64,000 bases of DNA from Micromonospora mirobrigensis (GTDB lineage Bacteria > Actinomycetota > Actinomycetes > Mycobacteriales > Micromonosporaceae). Shown here piece after piece: positions 49,035-56,708 of this stretch (its first letter is position 1; the number at the start of each line of letters is the position of its first letter). The notes beneath the pieces are model-generated. The model had not been told where the DNA came from, did no database searches, and was given only the letters and a program-made list of their open reading frames with translations. Both the position numbers and the translations under genes were made by a program. The stretch is from contig NZ_FMCX01000003.1 of assembly GCF_900091555.1 (NCBI RefSeq), positions 186,001 through 250,000 on the forward strand, written 5' to 3'.

Positions 49035-49259
49035 CTACTTGGCCTTCTTCGCCTGAACCTTGGCGTACTTCTGCTGGAACTTCGCGACCCGGCCCGCGGT
49101 GTCGAGGACGCGCTGCTTGCCGGTGTAGAACGGGTGGCAGGCGCTGCAGGTCTCGACCGTGATCGAGCCGCCCTTGGCGGTGCTGCGGGTCGTGAAGGTG
49201 TTACCGCAGGAGCACTTGACCTCGGTCGAGGTGTACTCCGGGTGGATGTTGGGCTTCAT
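49035..49259 (-). CDS. rpmE: 50S ribosomal protein L31 (zinc-binding form)
   Basis: 74 residues from ATG 49259 ([19 protein letters not shown]) with AGGACCGAGG upstream. Cysteines in KCSCGN and [12 protein letters not shown] form the zinc ribbon, so this is the C+ paralogue used under zinc sufficiency. The basic C-terminus ends [14 protein letters not shown]. It directly precedes prfA in transcription order. Confidence 0.97.
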   Translation of the reverse strand: MKPNIHPEYTSTEVKCSCGNTFTTRSTAKGGSITVETCSACHPFYTGKQRVLDTAGRVAKFQQKYAKVQAKKAK

Positions 49260-49547
49260 GTCGCCTCGGTCCTTTCGTGGGTGGTCGCCGGGTCGCCCCC
49301 GCTGCCGTTCGCGGCGGGTCGGGCGTGAACCGGAACCGGTGGCCGATTGACCAGTGTGCCATGGGCTCGCGCCGACCCGGCAGGCGGGCCGCACACGTGG
49401 TCACGGCTGGCTCAACGCTCACCTCCCGGTACGCATTCCCGCCCGCCGGGTGGGCATTCGTCCGGCGCCCGCCGGGTGGTCGTACGGTGGGGGCCGCCGG
49501 CGGATCGGACGGCCCGGCGGCGACCCGACGAGCACGAGGAGACGGGG

Positions 49548-50444
49548 ATGTTCCGCCTGATCGCCACCCGCGGCCTGCCCGCCTCCGGCAAGACCACCTT
49601 TGCCCGCGGCCTGCAACCCGGGGTGGTCCGGATCAACCGGGACGACCTGCGCCGGATGATGCACGGCGAGCGGCTGTTCACCCAGTGGGCCGAGGGGCAG
49701 GTCGCCCGGGCCCAGCGGGCCCAGGTGGAGGCGCTGCTGGCGGCCCGGGTGAGCGTCTGCGTGGACGACACCAACCTGCGCTCCCGGACGCTGCGGGACT
49801 GGGCGGAGCTGGCCGAGCGGTACGGCGCGGCGTTCGAGGTGCACGACTTCACCGACGTGCCGCTGGACGAGTGCCTGCGCCGGGACGCCGCCCGCCCCGA
49901 GACCGACCGGGTCGGCGAGGCGGCCATCCGCCGGCTGCACGAGCGCTACCTGGCCCGCCGGCCGCTGCCGCTGCCGGCGCCGACCGGCCGCGTTGGCGGT
50001 CCCGGCCGGGTGAGCCGCGCCGAGCCGGAACGACCGGACATCGTCCTGGTCGACATCGACGGGACCGTGGCGTTGAACGTCTCCCGCAGCCCGTACGACA
50101 TGACCCGGGTCGGCGAGGACGTCCCCAACGAGGCGGTGATCGCGGCGGTACGGGCCATGCACGCGGCCGGGCACGGGGTGGTCTTCTGCTCCGGCCGGGA
50201 CGCCTCGGCCCGGCCCGCCACGGTGACCTGGCTGGCCCGGCACGTCCGGGTGCCGTACCTGGCGCTGCACCTGCGGGCGCTCGGCGACCAGCGCAAGGAC
50301 GCGATCGTCAAGCGGGAGATCTACGACCGGGAGATCCGGGACCGCTACCGGGTGGTGGGGGTCTTCGACGACCGGCAGCAGGTGGTCCGGATGTGGCGCT
50401 CGCTCGGCCTGACCGTCTTCCAGGTCGCCGAGGGCGACTTCTGA
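49548..50444 (+). CDS. T4 Pnkp-like polynucleotide 5'-kinase / 3'-phosphatase
   Basis: 298 residues, close to T4 Pnkp (301). Residues 1-140: kinase with P-loop GLPASGKT (9-16), the INRDDLRRMM segment with the acidic base, DDTNLRSRTLRDW and a lid with RRDAARPETDRVG. Residues 165-298: HAD phosphatase with VDIDGTVAL (Asp169, Asp171), VVFCSGRDAS, and FDDRQQVVRMWRSLGL followed by GDF, very like the T4 C-terminus. Predicted to heal broken DNA or RNA ends. ATG 49548 has GAGGAG upstream. No ligase gene is adjacent. A GGGGCCCC repeat begins at the stop codon. Confidence 0.9.
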   Translation: MFRLIATRGLPASGKTTFARGLQPGVVRINRDDLRRMMHGERLFTQWAEGQVARAQRAQVEALLAARVSVCVDDTNLRSRTLRDWAELAERYGAAFEVHDFTDVPLDECLRRDAARPETDRVGEAAIRRLHERYLARRPLPLPAPTGRVGGPGRVSRAEPERPDIVLVDIDGTVALNVSRSPYDMTRVGEDVPNEAVIAAVRAMHAAGHGVVFCSGRDASARPATVTWLARHVRVPYLALHLRALGDQRKDAIVKREIYDREIRDRYRVVGVFDDRQQVVRMWRSLGLTVFQVAEGDF

Positions 50445-50503
50445 GGTGTAAGCACGGGCCCCCTGTTAACGCTTTTCGCATAGCAGGGGGCCCCTGTTAA
50501 CAG
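50445..50503 (+). repeat. GGGGCCCC hairpin repeat, copy C
   Basis: Starts directly after the TGA at 50442-50444. The arms GGGCCCCCTG and CAGGGGGCCC pair over 10 bp around TTAACGCTTTTCGCATAG; the second TTAACAG follows. Same sense as the gene before it. Confidence 0.9.
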
Positions 50504-50508
50504 CCGCT

Positions 50509-50545
50509 CCGCCGGCCGGCCACCCGAGGGACGGCCGGCCGGCGG
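50509..50545. terminator. 13-bp hairpin between two repeats
   Basis: Perfect arms CCGCCGGCCGGCC / GGCCGGCCGGCGG with an 11-nt loop, midway between copies C and D and between two convergent genes; probably a bidirectional terminator. Confidence 0.8.
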
Positions 50546-50550
50546 GCAGG

Positions 50551-50609
50551 GTGTTAAGAAGGGGCCCCTGCTCTACCGAATGCGTTAACAGGGGGCCCCT
50601 CCTTGCACC
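50551..50609 (-). repeat. GGGGCCCC hairpin repeat, copy D
   Basis: On the minus strand it starts directly after the TGA of the giant secreted-enzyme gene: AAGGAGGGG, CCCCCTG, TTAACGC, ATTCGGTAGAG, CAGGGGCCCC, TTCTTAACA. It is inverted relative to copy C, so each copy follows the gene on its own strand. Confidence 0.9.
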
Positions 50610-53600
50610 TCAGGCGGCGGGGGCCTCCCCAGGTGCCGCCGCCGTGAGGGCGATCGTCGCCTCGGCACGTACGCCGTTGACGGTGACCGCGAGCAGGACC
50701 TGCGCGCCGGGGCGCAGGGCGGTGAGCTGCCCGGTGGCCGGGTCGAAGCGGGCCACGTGCCACGGCTTCACCCCGCCGGCCGGGCCGACGTGCAGGTTCG
50801 GCGAGCCGGACCAGTCGGCGCTGACCGGCGCGGCCACCGGGACGGTACGCCCGCCGGGCTGGGTGAGCGTCGCGGTGACCCGGGCCGGCGCGCCGACCGG
50901 CACGGTGGCCGGGGCGGTCAGGGTCAGCCGGTCGACGTGGGCGTGGAACTCGGCGGCCACCCACTCCGGCCCCTCGGCGAGCGGGTCGCGGCGGGCCCGG
51001 TCCGCCTCCGGGGGAGTGACCGGGTCGACGCCGAACTCCGTCCAGCCGGTGAAGCCGCCCTGCTCGGCCGGGGTGGACGGGTTCTTGCCGGAGTTGCCGT
51101 TGACCACGTACGGCACGCCGTCGACCCGGTCGGCGTGGAAGGTGCCGACGTGTCCGTTGACCATGAGCGCGCCCTTGCCGGTGCGGTGCTGGAAGTCGGC
51201 CAGCCACTGCTCCACCAGGGCGGCCTCCTTCCGGTCGCCGAGCTGGCTGGCCTTGGCCGGGCTGGGGTCGCGGGGCGGGTGGTGGAAGAGCACGGCCACC
51301 GAGCCGACGGCCGGGTCGGCGGCGGCCGAGTCGAGCGTGTGGCGCAGCAGCTCCACCTGGTCGAAGCCGCTGCCGCGCAGTGAGCCGGCGGAGCTGTTCA
51401 GCGTGACGAACCGGGTGCCGGCGTGGTCGAAGACCCGGGAGGCGTCGCCGAAGGCGGCCCGGAAGTTGTCGATCGGGGCGCCCATCACCTCGTGGTTGCC
51501 GGGGACGTAGTACCAGGGCAGGTCCCCGCCCAGCTCCTCGTCGAGGATCCGCCGGGCCAGGGCGAAGTCCGCCGGATAGGCGGTGTCGACGAAGTCCCCG
51601 TCGATGACCAGGAAGTCCGGCTTCGCCGCCCGGATCTCGCGGAGCGTACGGCGGGCCTGGGCGACCAGATCGCTGTCCGGGTCGGCGGCGACGAACTGGG
51701 CGTCGGACAGCACCGCGAAGCGCCAGGGCGCGCCGTCGACGGTGCCGTCGCGCAGCACCACCCGGTCGGTGCGCTGCGGCTCGGCCGGCGCGTCGACCGT
51801 GGGCGGCACCTTCGCCACCAGGTCGTCGATGACGATCTCGCTGGCGTACTGCTTCGCCGGGTCGGTCTCGGCGACGTAGAACCGGCGCACCCGCACCGGG
51901 TACTGCACGCCGGCCGGGACGGCGAACTCGACGTACCGCCAGCCGGTCCAGGTGACGTACGGGCCGCGGAGCACATGCTGGGTGTCCTGGGCGTCGTGCA
52001 GGTGCAGGCTGGGCCACTCGCCCCGGCCGTTGCCCTTGATCCACATGCCGAACGCCTGGGGCTGGCCGGGTACGTCGATCCAGGCGGGCGGGTCGGCGTA
52101 GGCGGCCCGGGTGCCGGTGGACTGGCCGAAGTCGTACGCCAGCTTCAGGCCGGTGCCGGTGTGGCCCGGCGCGGGGGCGACCGAGCCGGCGGCCCGGGCC
52201 TGGCTGAACCGCCAGGCGGCGGCGTCCTCGAAGCCGGCGACCGGGACGTCGGTCAGCCCGACGGTGACCGGCAGGACGGTGGTGGAGCCGCCGACGTGGG
52301 CGGTGAGCAGGGCGGATCCGCTGTCGTGCAGCGCCCGGACCGACAGGTTGCCGTCGGCGGTGGGGGTGATGTCCAGCAGCTCGTGGTCGTACTCCAGCCG
52401 CAGGTCGGCCGGCTCGATCGGGGCGGTGTTCCCCTCGGCGTCGTAGCCGACCACGCCGAACAGTCCGGTCTCGCCAGCCCGGTTCAACCCGAGCCGGTCC
52501 ACGGTGGCGTCGATCCGGTCCAGCGGCCCGAGGACGGTGAGGCCCAGGGTGCCGCGGGCCTCCCCGCGCCAGGCGGTGACGGTGGTCCGGCCGGCGGCGC
52601 CGGCCCGGAAGACGCCCTCGTCGTCCACCGTGCCCTGCGCGGCCGGGTTGGCCCGCCAGCGGGGTGCGCCGGCGGCCGGCCCGTACGTCTCGTCGTAGCC
52701 GGCGGCGGTGAGCCGGCGGGTGAGGCCGGGGAAGACCCGGTCCGGCCGGCCGCCGCGGATCGGGGCGACGCCGGGCGCGGCGGTCGGGTCGCTCGCCGTC
52801 TCCAGCCAGTAGCCGGTGAGCCGGCCGCTGCCCTGCGGCGCGTAGACGGCCAGTCCGTTGGGGACCGGGCGTTCGGTGCCGTCGGAGGGGGCGTTCTCCA
52901 CCTGCACGGCGGCGGCGCCGGGTTCCCGGGCGAGCAGGGTGGACGAGCCGCCGCCGTCGAGGTTGAGCGCGTTCGCCGCGCCCAGCTCGACCATCATCCG
53001 GCCCATCTCGGTCTGGGTGACGCCCCGGCTGTCCACCGACCGGCCGTCCACGGTCAGCATGACCATCCGGCGGCCGTCGGCGGAGAAGCCGACCGAGGTG
53101 CGCGGGGCGAGCGTCCGGTCGGCGATGTCCTGCACGACACCGTCGCGGACCAGCACGTTGCCGCCGCCGACCGCCGCGCGCAGCGGGCCGCCGTCGGCGG
53201 CCCGCGGTCGCCAGGTCACGTCCACCGGGTCGCCGGGGCGCAGCGCGGCGAGGGCGTCCGCGCCGGCCTCCCGGCCGAGCAGCACGGTGGTCCCGGCGGG
53301 GACCGGACCGTCGCCGGCCGTGTCGGCCACGCTCGCGACCCGACCGCCGGTCACCGTCACCTCGACCGTCCGGGCCGCGCCGCTGACCGCCCGCGCCCGG
53401 GTGTACGTCCCCCAGAGCGGGGTGAACACGCCGATGCCGTCGCGCTGCACCATGTTGTTGAACTGGGTGAGGCCGACCGGTCCGGCGGGCAGCGTGGCGG
53501 TGCCCTCGAAGCCGACCTGGATGATCCGGCCGAGGCCCGCGCCGTCCAGGGCAACGGCGTTGGGGTGGCCGGCGATCGGCGACTGGACCAGCTCGCCCGC

Positions 53601-54098
53601 GCGGATGCCGACGCCCTGGGCGGCGCCGGAGTTGTTGATGTCGAAGAAGTCGCCGTTGACGGCGGCCACCGCCCGGGCCCGGTCCACGGCGGCCCGCAGC
53701 GGCTCGTCCCGGGTGACCGCCCCGGAGTTGACGTAGTCGACCGTCAGGCCGCCGGAGAGGTCGGCGGTGAGCGCGTCGGCGCGCAGCCAGCCGTCGGCGT
53801 CGTACCGGTCGAAGGAGGTCAGGTCCAGGCCGGGGGCGACCGGCCGGGTGGTCTTCGCGGTCTGGAGGCCACTGGCCGGTTCCAGCCCCGTGGTCGGCGC
53901 GGCGGTCGGGGTGGGGCGGCGGGCCAGGGCGACCGGGCCGGCCGGCCCGGAGGAGGCAACCGGCGCGTCCTCGGCGGTGGTGTCGGCGGCGACGGTGGGG
54001 CCGGCCGCGCCGGCGGCCGGGGACGGCCCGGGGAGGGCGAGCAGCGGGGTGAGCAGCAGGACAGCTGCCGCCCGAGCGGATCGACTGCGGGTACGCAT
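50610..54098 (-). CDS. secreted phosphodiester glycosidase / metallophosphatase fusion
   Basis: 1162 residues. A signal peptide of about 31 residues (AAAVLLLTPLLALPGPSPAAG). An N-terminal NAGPA-like phosphodiester glycosidase domain, about 75-440, with AAVNGDFFDINNSG and ANALNLDGGGSSTLL. A bacterial Ig-like (BIG2) stretch about 480-570, a lectin- or CBM-like beta domain about 650-770, and a calcineurin-type metallophosphoesterase about 800-1040 (VLSDAQF, IDGDFVDT, PGNHEV, LFHHPP, MVNGHVGTFHAD). A BIG-like C-terminus. The first domain would remove phosphodiester-linked sugars and the second the phosphate, for example on wall polymers or foreign teichoic acid; this order is inferred. It has an unusual GAAGTTTC/GAAAACTTC region upstream and repeat D directly after it. 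Confidence 0.88.
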   Translation of the reverse strand: MRTRSRSARAAAVLLLTPLLALPGPSPAAGAAGPTVAADTTAEDAPVASSGPAGPVALARRPTPTAAPTTGLEPASGLQTAKTTRPVAPGLDLTSFDRYDADGWLRADALTADLSGGLTVDYVNSGAVTRDEPLRAAVDRARAVAAVNGDFFDINNSGAAQGVGIRAGELVQSPIAGHPNAVALDGAGLGRIIQVGFEGTATLPAGPVGLTQFNNMVQRDGIGVFTPLWGTYTRARAVSGAARTVEVTVTGGRVASVADTAGDGPVPAGTTVLLGREAGADALAALRPGDPVDVTWRPRAADGGPLRAAVGGGNVLVRDGVVQDIADRTLAPRTSVGFSADGRRMVMLTVDGRSVDSRGVTQTEMGRMMVELGAANALNLDGGGSSTLLAREPGAAAVQVENAPSDGTERPVPNGLAVYAPQGSGRLTGYWLETASDPTAAPGVAPIRGGRPDRVFPGLTRRLTAAGYDETYGPAAGAPRWRANPAAQGTVDDEGVFRAGAAGRTTVTAWRGEARGTLGLTVLGPLDRIDATVDRLGLNRAGETGLFGVVGYDAEGNTAPIEPADLRLEYDHELLDITPTADGNLSVRALHDSGSALLTAHVGGSTTVLPVTVGLTDVPVAGFEDAAAWRFSQARAAGSVAPAPGHTGTGLKLAYDFGQSTGTRAAYADPPAWIDVPGQPQAFGMWIKGNGRGEWPSLHLHDAQDTQHVLRGPYVTWTGWRYVEFAVPAGVQYPVRVRRFYVAETDPAKQYASEIVIDDLVAKVPPTVDAPAEPQRTDRVVLRDGTVDGAPWRFAVLSDAQFVAADPDSDLVAQARRTLREIRAAKPDFLVIDGDFVDTAYPADFALARRILDEELGGDLPWYYVPGNHEVMGAPIDNFRAAFGDASRVFDHAGTRFVTLNSSAGSLRGSGFDQVELLRHTLDSAAADPAVGSVAVLFHHPPRDPSPAKASQLGDRKEAALVEQWLADFQHRTGKGALMVNGHVGTFHADRVDGVPYVVNGNSGKNPSTPAEQGGFTGWTEFGVDPVTPPEADRARRDPLAEGPEWVAAEFHAHVDRLTLTAPATVPVGAPARVTATLTQPGGRTVPVAAPVSADWSGSPNLHVGPAGGVKPWHVARFDPATGQLTALRPGAQVLLAVTVNGVRAEATIALTAAAPGEAPAA

Positions 54099-54125
54099 GG
54101 ACGACAGTCAACCCGAGCCTGCACA

Positions 54126-54165
54126 GAAGTTTCAATACCTGGGCGCTTACACGAAGGAAAACTTC
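54126..54165. promoter_or_regulatory. inverted GAAGTTTC/GAAAACTTC region upstream of the giant gene
   Basis: GAAGTTTC (54126-54133) and GAAAACTTC (54157-54165) are near reverse complements, 28-67 nt before the start codon; the latter lies in GAAGGAAAACTTC, itself palindromic at its ends. It is A/T-rich against the surroundings. A regulator site is likely but unidentified. Confidence 0.4.
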
Positions 54166-54198
54166 ATGCGGCCGGGGCGGGACCGAGCGGTGCGTACA

Positions 54199-54240
54199 CG
54201 AGGGAAGGGCACGGCCGCGAACGGCCGTGCCCTTCCCTCG
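54199..54240. terminator. very strong hairpin terminator after rho
   Basis: Perfect 19-bp stem (54199-54217 with 54222-54240; CGAGGGAAGGGCACGGCCG) with tetraloop CGAA, 21 nt beyond the rho stop codon and next to the divergent giant gene's promoter. Confidence 0.9.
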
Positions 54241-54261
54241 ATCGGTCCTACCGGGGCGGTG

Positions 54262-56412
54262 TCACTCCCCCGGCGTGGACTTCGCGATCTGCATCAGGAA
54301 CTCGATGTTGGTACGCGACTTCTTGAGCCGGTCCAGCAGCAGGTCCAGCGCCGCCTGCGAGTCCAGCGAGTGCATCACCTTGCGGAGCTTGTGGATGATC
54401 GCCAGCTCCTCCGGCGCGAGCAGGATCTCCTCCTTACGCGTGCCGGACGCGCTCACGTCGACCGCCGGGAAGGTCCGCTTGTCGGCGATCTTCCGGTCCA
54501 GCTTCAGCTCGGCGTTACCGGTGCCCTTGAACTCCTCGAAGATGACCGTGTCCGCCATGGACCCGGTCTCCACCAGCGCGGTGGCGAGAATGGTCAGCGA
54601 ACCGCCGTTCTCGATGTTGCGCGCCGCGCCGAGGAAGCGCTTGGGCGGGTAGAGCGCCGTGGAGTCGATACCACCCGACATGATCCGGCCGCTGGCCGGC
54701 GCCGCGAGGTTGTACGACCGCCCGAGCCGGGTCACCGAGTCGAGCAGCACGACCACGTCATGGCCCAGCTCGACCAGGCGCTTGGCCCGCTCGATCGCCA
54801 GCTCGGCGACCGTGGTGTGGTCCTGCGGCGGACGGTCGAACGTGGCCGCGACGACCTCGCCCTTCACCGACCGCTGCATGTCGGTGACCTCTTCGGGCCG
54901 CTCGTCCACCAGCACCACCATCAGGTGGCACTCCGGGTTGTTGTGGGTGATCGCGTTGGCGATCGCCTGGAGCACCATGGTCTTACCGGCCTTGGGCGGG
55001 GACACGATGAGCGCCCGCTGCCCCTTACCGATCGGCATGACCAGGTCGATGACCCGGGTGGTCAGGATGTGCGGCTCGGTCTCCAGCCGCAGCCGCTCCT
55101 GCGGGTAGAGCGGGGTGAGCTTGTAGAACTCCGGCCGACGCCGGGCCTCCTCGGGCTCCATCCCGTTGACCGTGTCCAGCCGGACGAGCGGGTTGTACTT
55201 GTCCCGCCGCTGGTCGCCGCTGTTGCCGCCGTCGCGGCCGGCCCGCACGGCGCCGGTGATCGCGTCACCGCGACGCAGGCCGTACTTCTTGATCTGGGAC
55301 ATCGAGACGTAGACGTCGTTCGGGCCGGCCAGGTAGCCGGTGGTCCGGACGAAGGCGTAGTTGTCCAGCACGTCGACGATGCCGGCCACCGGGACGAGGA
55401 CCTCGTCCTCGCCGACCTGCGGCTCGCGGCCACCGCCGCCGCCACCGCCCTCGTTGCCGCCCTCGACCCGGTCGCCGCGCCCGCGGCGCCGGTCGCGGAA
55501 CCGGCTGCGCCGGCCCCGCCGGCCGCCGCCCTCGCCGTCGTCGTCGCCGTCGTTGTCCCGCTCGGCGCGCTGACCACGGTCGTTGCGGTCACCACGGTCG
55601 TTGCGGTCACTCCGGTCGTTGCGCTCGTTGCGGTCACCGCCGCGGTCGTTGCGCTCGGCCCGCTCGCCGCCCTCGGCCCGGTCACCACGGTCGTTGCGCT
55701 CGGTGCGCTCCGCCCGCTCGGTGCGGTCACCGCCGCGGTCGTTGCGCTCGGCCCGGTCACCGCCACGCTCGGCACGGTCGGTCCGCTCGCCACGCTCGGC
55801 CCGCTCGCCGCCACGCTCGGCACGGTCGGCCCGCTCGCCACGCTCGGCCCGCTCGCCGCGGTCGGCGCCACGCTCGGCACGGTCGGCGCCACGCTCGGCA
55901 CGGTCACCGGTGCGCTCGGCGCGGTCCCGGCCGCCCCGGGGCTCGCCGCGGTCGGCGGTCTCCTCGGCGCGCGGCTCGGCGGCCGGCGCCTCGACCGGGG
56001 TGGCGGTCGCCGCGGCCCGGCCACGCCGGGTACGGGTACGGCCCTCGGTCGGTGCGGCGGCCTGCTCGGCCGCCGGCTCGGTGGCCCGACGCTCCGCCTC
56101 GGGACGCTCGGTGGCGCCCCGCACCTCGGCGCGGACCTCGTCACGGGCGGGAGCGGCCGCGGCCGGCACCTCGGCCCGCGGTCGAGGGGTACCGGCGGCG
56201 GCGCCGCCCTGCCGCTCGGAGATGGCGCTGATCAGCTCGCCCTTGCGCATGCGAGCCGTACCGGAGATGCCGAGCGACGCGGCCAGGCTCTGGAGCTCCG
56301 GCAGCAGCATCGCGGACAGGCCGGTGCCGCTGCGCCGACGGCGGGTGGGGGCGGCAGCGGCTTCGCCAGCGACGTTGGAAACATCCGACGTCATGTCGGT
56401 GGTGTCGCTCAA
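54262..56412 (-). CDS. rho: transcription termination factor Rho
   Basis: 716 residues from TTG 56412, which follows AGGAA and gives LSDTTDM, matching known actinobacterial Rho starts (MSDTTD). Rho_N (LPELQSLAASLGISG, about 37-73), a 128-residue repeat region of Arg/Asp/Glu/Gly (162-289), the RNA-binding OB domain about 333-410 (IVDVLDNYAFVRTTGY), then the ATPase with Walker A PPKAGKT, DERPEEVTDMQRSV and the R-loop region. Terminates non-coding transcription and works on phage and antisense RNA. A long insertion before the OB domain is typical of actinobacteria, but the repeat is unusually regular. A rare start codon and a hairpin-rich leader suggest self-control. Confidence 0.95.
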   Translation of the reverse strand: MSDTTDMTSDVSNVAGEAAAAPTRRRRSGTGLSAMLLPELQSLAASLGISGTARMRKGELISAISERQGGAAAGTPRPRAEVPAAAAPARDEVRAEVRGATERPEAERRATEPAAEQAAAPTEGRTRTRRGRAAATATPVEAPAAEPRAEETADRGEPRGGRDRAERTGDRAERGADRAERGADRGERAERGERADRAERGGERAERGERTDRAERGGDRAERNDRGGDRTERAERTERNDRGDRAEGGERAERNDRGGDRNERNDRSDRNDRGDRNDRGQRAERDNDGDDDGEGGGRRGRRSRFRDRRRGRGDRVEGGNEGGGGGGGREPQVGEDEVLVPVAGIVDVLDNYAFVRTTGYLAGPNDVYVSMSQIKKYGLRRGDAITGAVRAGRDGGNSGDQRRDKYNPLVRLDTVNGMEPEEARRRPEFYKLTPLYPQERLRLETEPHILTTRVIDLVMPIGKGQRALIVSPPKAGKTMVLQAIANAITHNNPECHLMVVLVDERPEEVTDMQRSVKGEVVAATFDRPPQDHTTVAELAIERAKRLVELGHDVVVLLDSVTRLGRSYNLAAPASGRIMSGGIDSTALYPPKRFLGAARNIENGGSLTILATALVETGSMADTVIFEEFKGTGNAELKLDRKIADKRTFPAVDVSASGTRKEEILLAPEELAIIHKLRKVMHSLDSQAALDLLLDRLKKSRTNIEFLMQIAKSTPGE
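55546..55929 (-). repeat. Arg/Asp/Glu low-complexity repeat region in Rho
   Basis: Residues 162-289 are made of short units such as GDRAER, GERAER and RNDRGG, repeated more than 20 times with nearly equal numbers of basic and acidic residues. The DNA shows imperfect tandem repeats. Such disordered segments bind RNA and can promote condensates. Confidence 0.85.
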
Positions 56413-56708
56413 TGGATTCCTTCCCTCGATAGGCCGGGACTGCCCGGAGTCGACGTACGAGGTGGCCGGGCGGCCTCGGTGCACCCGCCTCGCAGGGACG
56501 CGTCGCGGGAGTCTGTGACACAGCAGCCGGTCGGTTTCCCGACTCACCAGTCTCGGTGAGCAGGTCTCGCCGTCTGCGGCGACCTGTGGAAACTGCGGTC
56601 CGGCGTGGGCCTAGGCAGGGGTGACGGGCTTACCGCCGAAAGCTTCGGGGGTGCGCCGACCCGCAGGGAGATCGCATGCTTCGCGGCTGTGCTAGGTCTA
56701 GAGCGTAA
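56413..56708 (-). other. thrB-rho intergenic region and rho leader
   Basis: 296 nt with three consecutive hairpins on 57 nt: GTCGG-TTTC-CCGAC (56530-56543), CTCACC-AGTCTC-GGTGAG (56543-56560), and CAGGTC(tc)GCCG-TCTG-CGGCGACCTG (56561-56586, two-base bulge). On the minus strand they precede rho by 118-174 nt and follow the thrB stop by 123 nt. They may end the thrB message or lie in the rho leader. Confidence 0.65.

Noticed and set aside
53767-56559. Long plus-strand open frame opposite rho
   Set aside because: Val/Ala/Leu repeats mirror the Arg/Asp/Glu codon repeats of rho; no domain.
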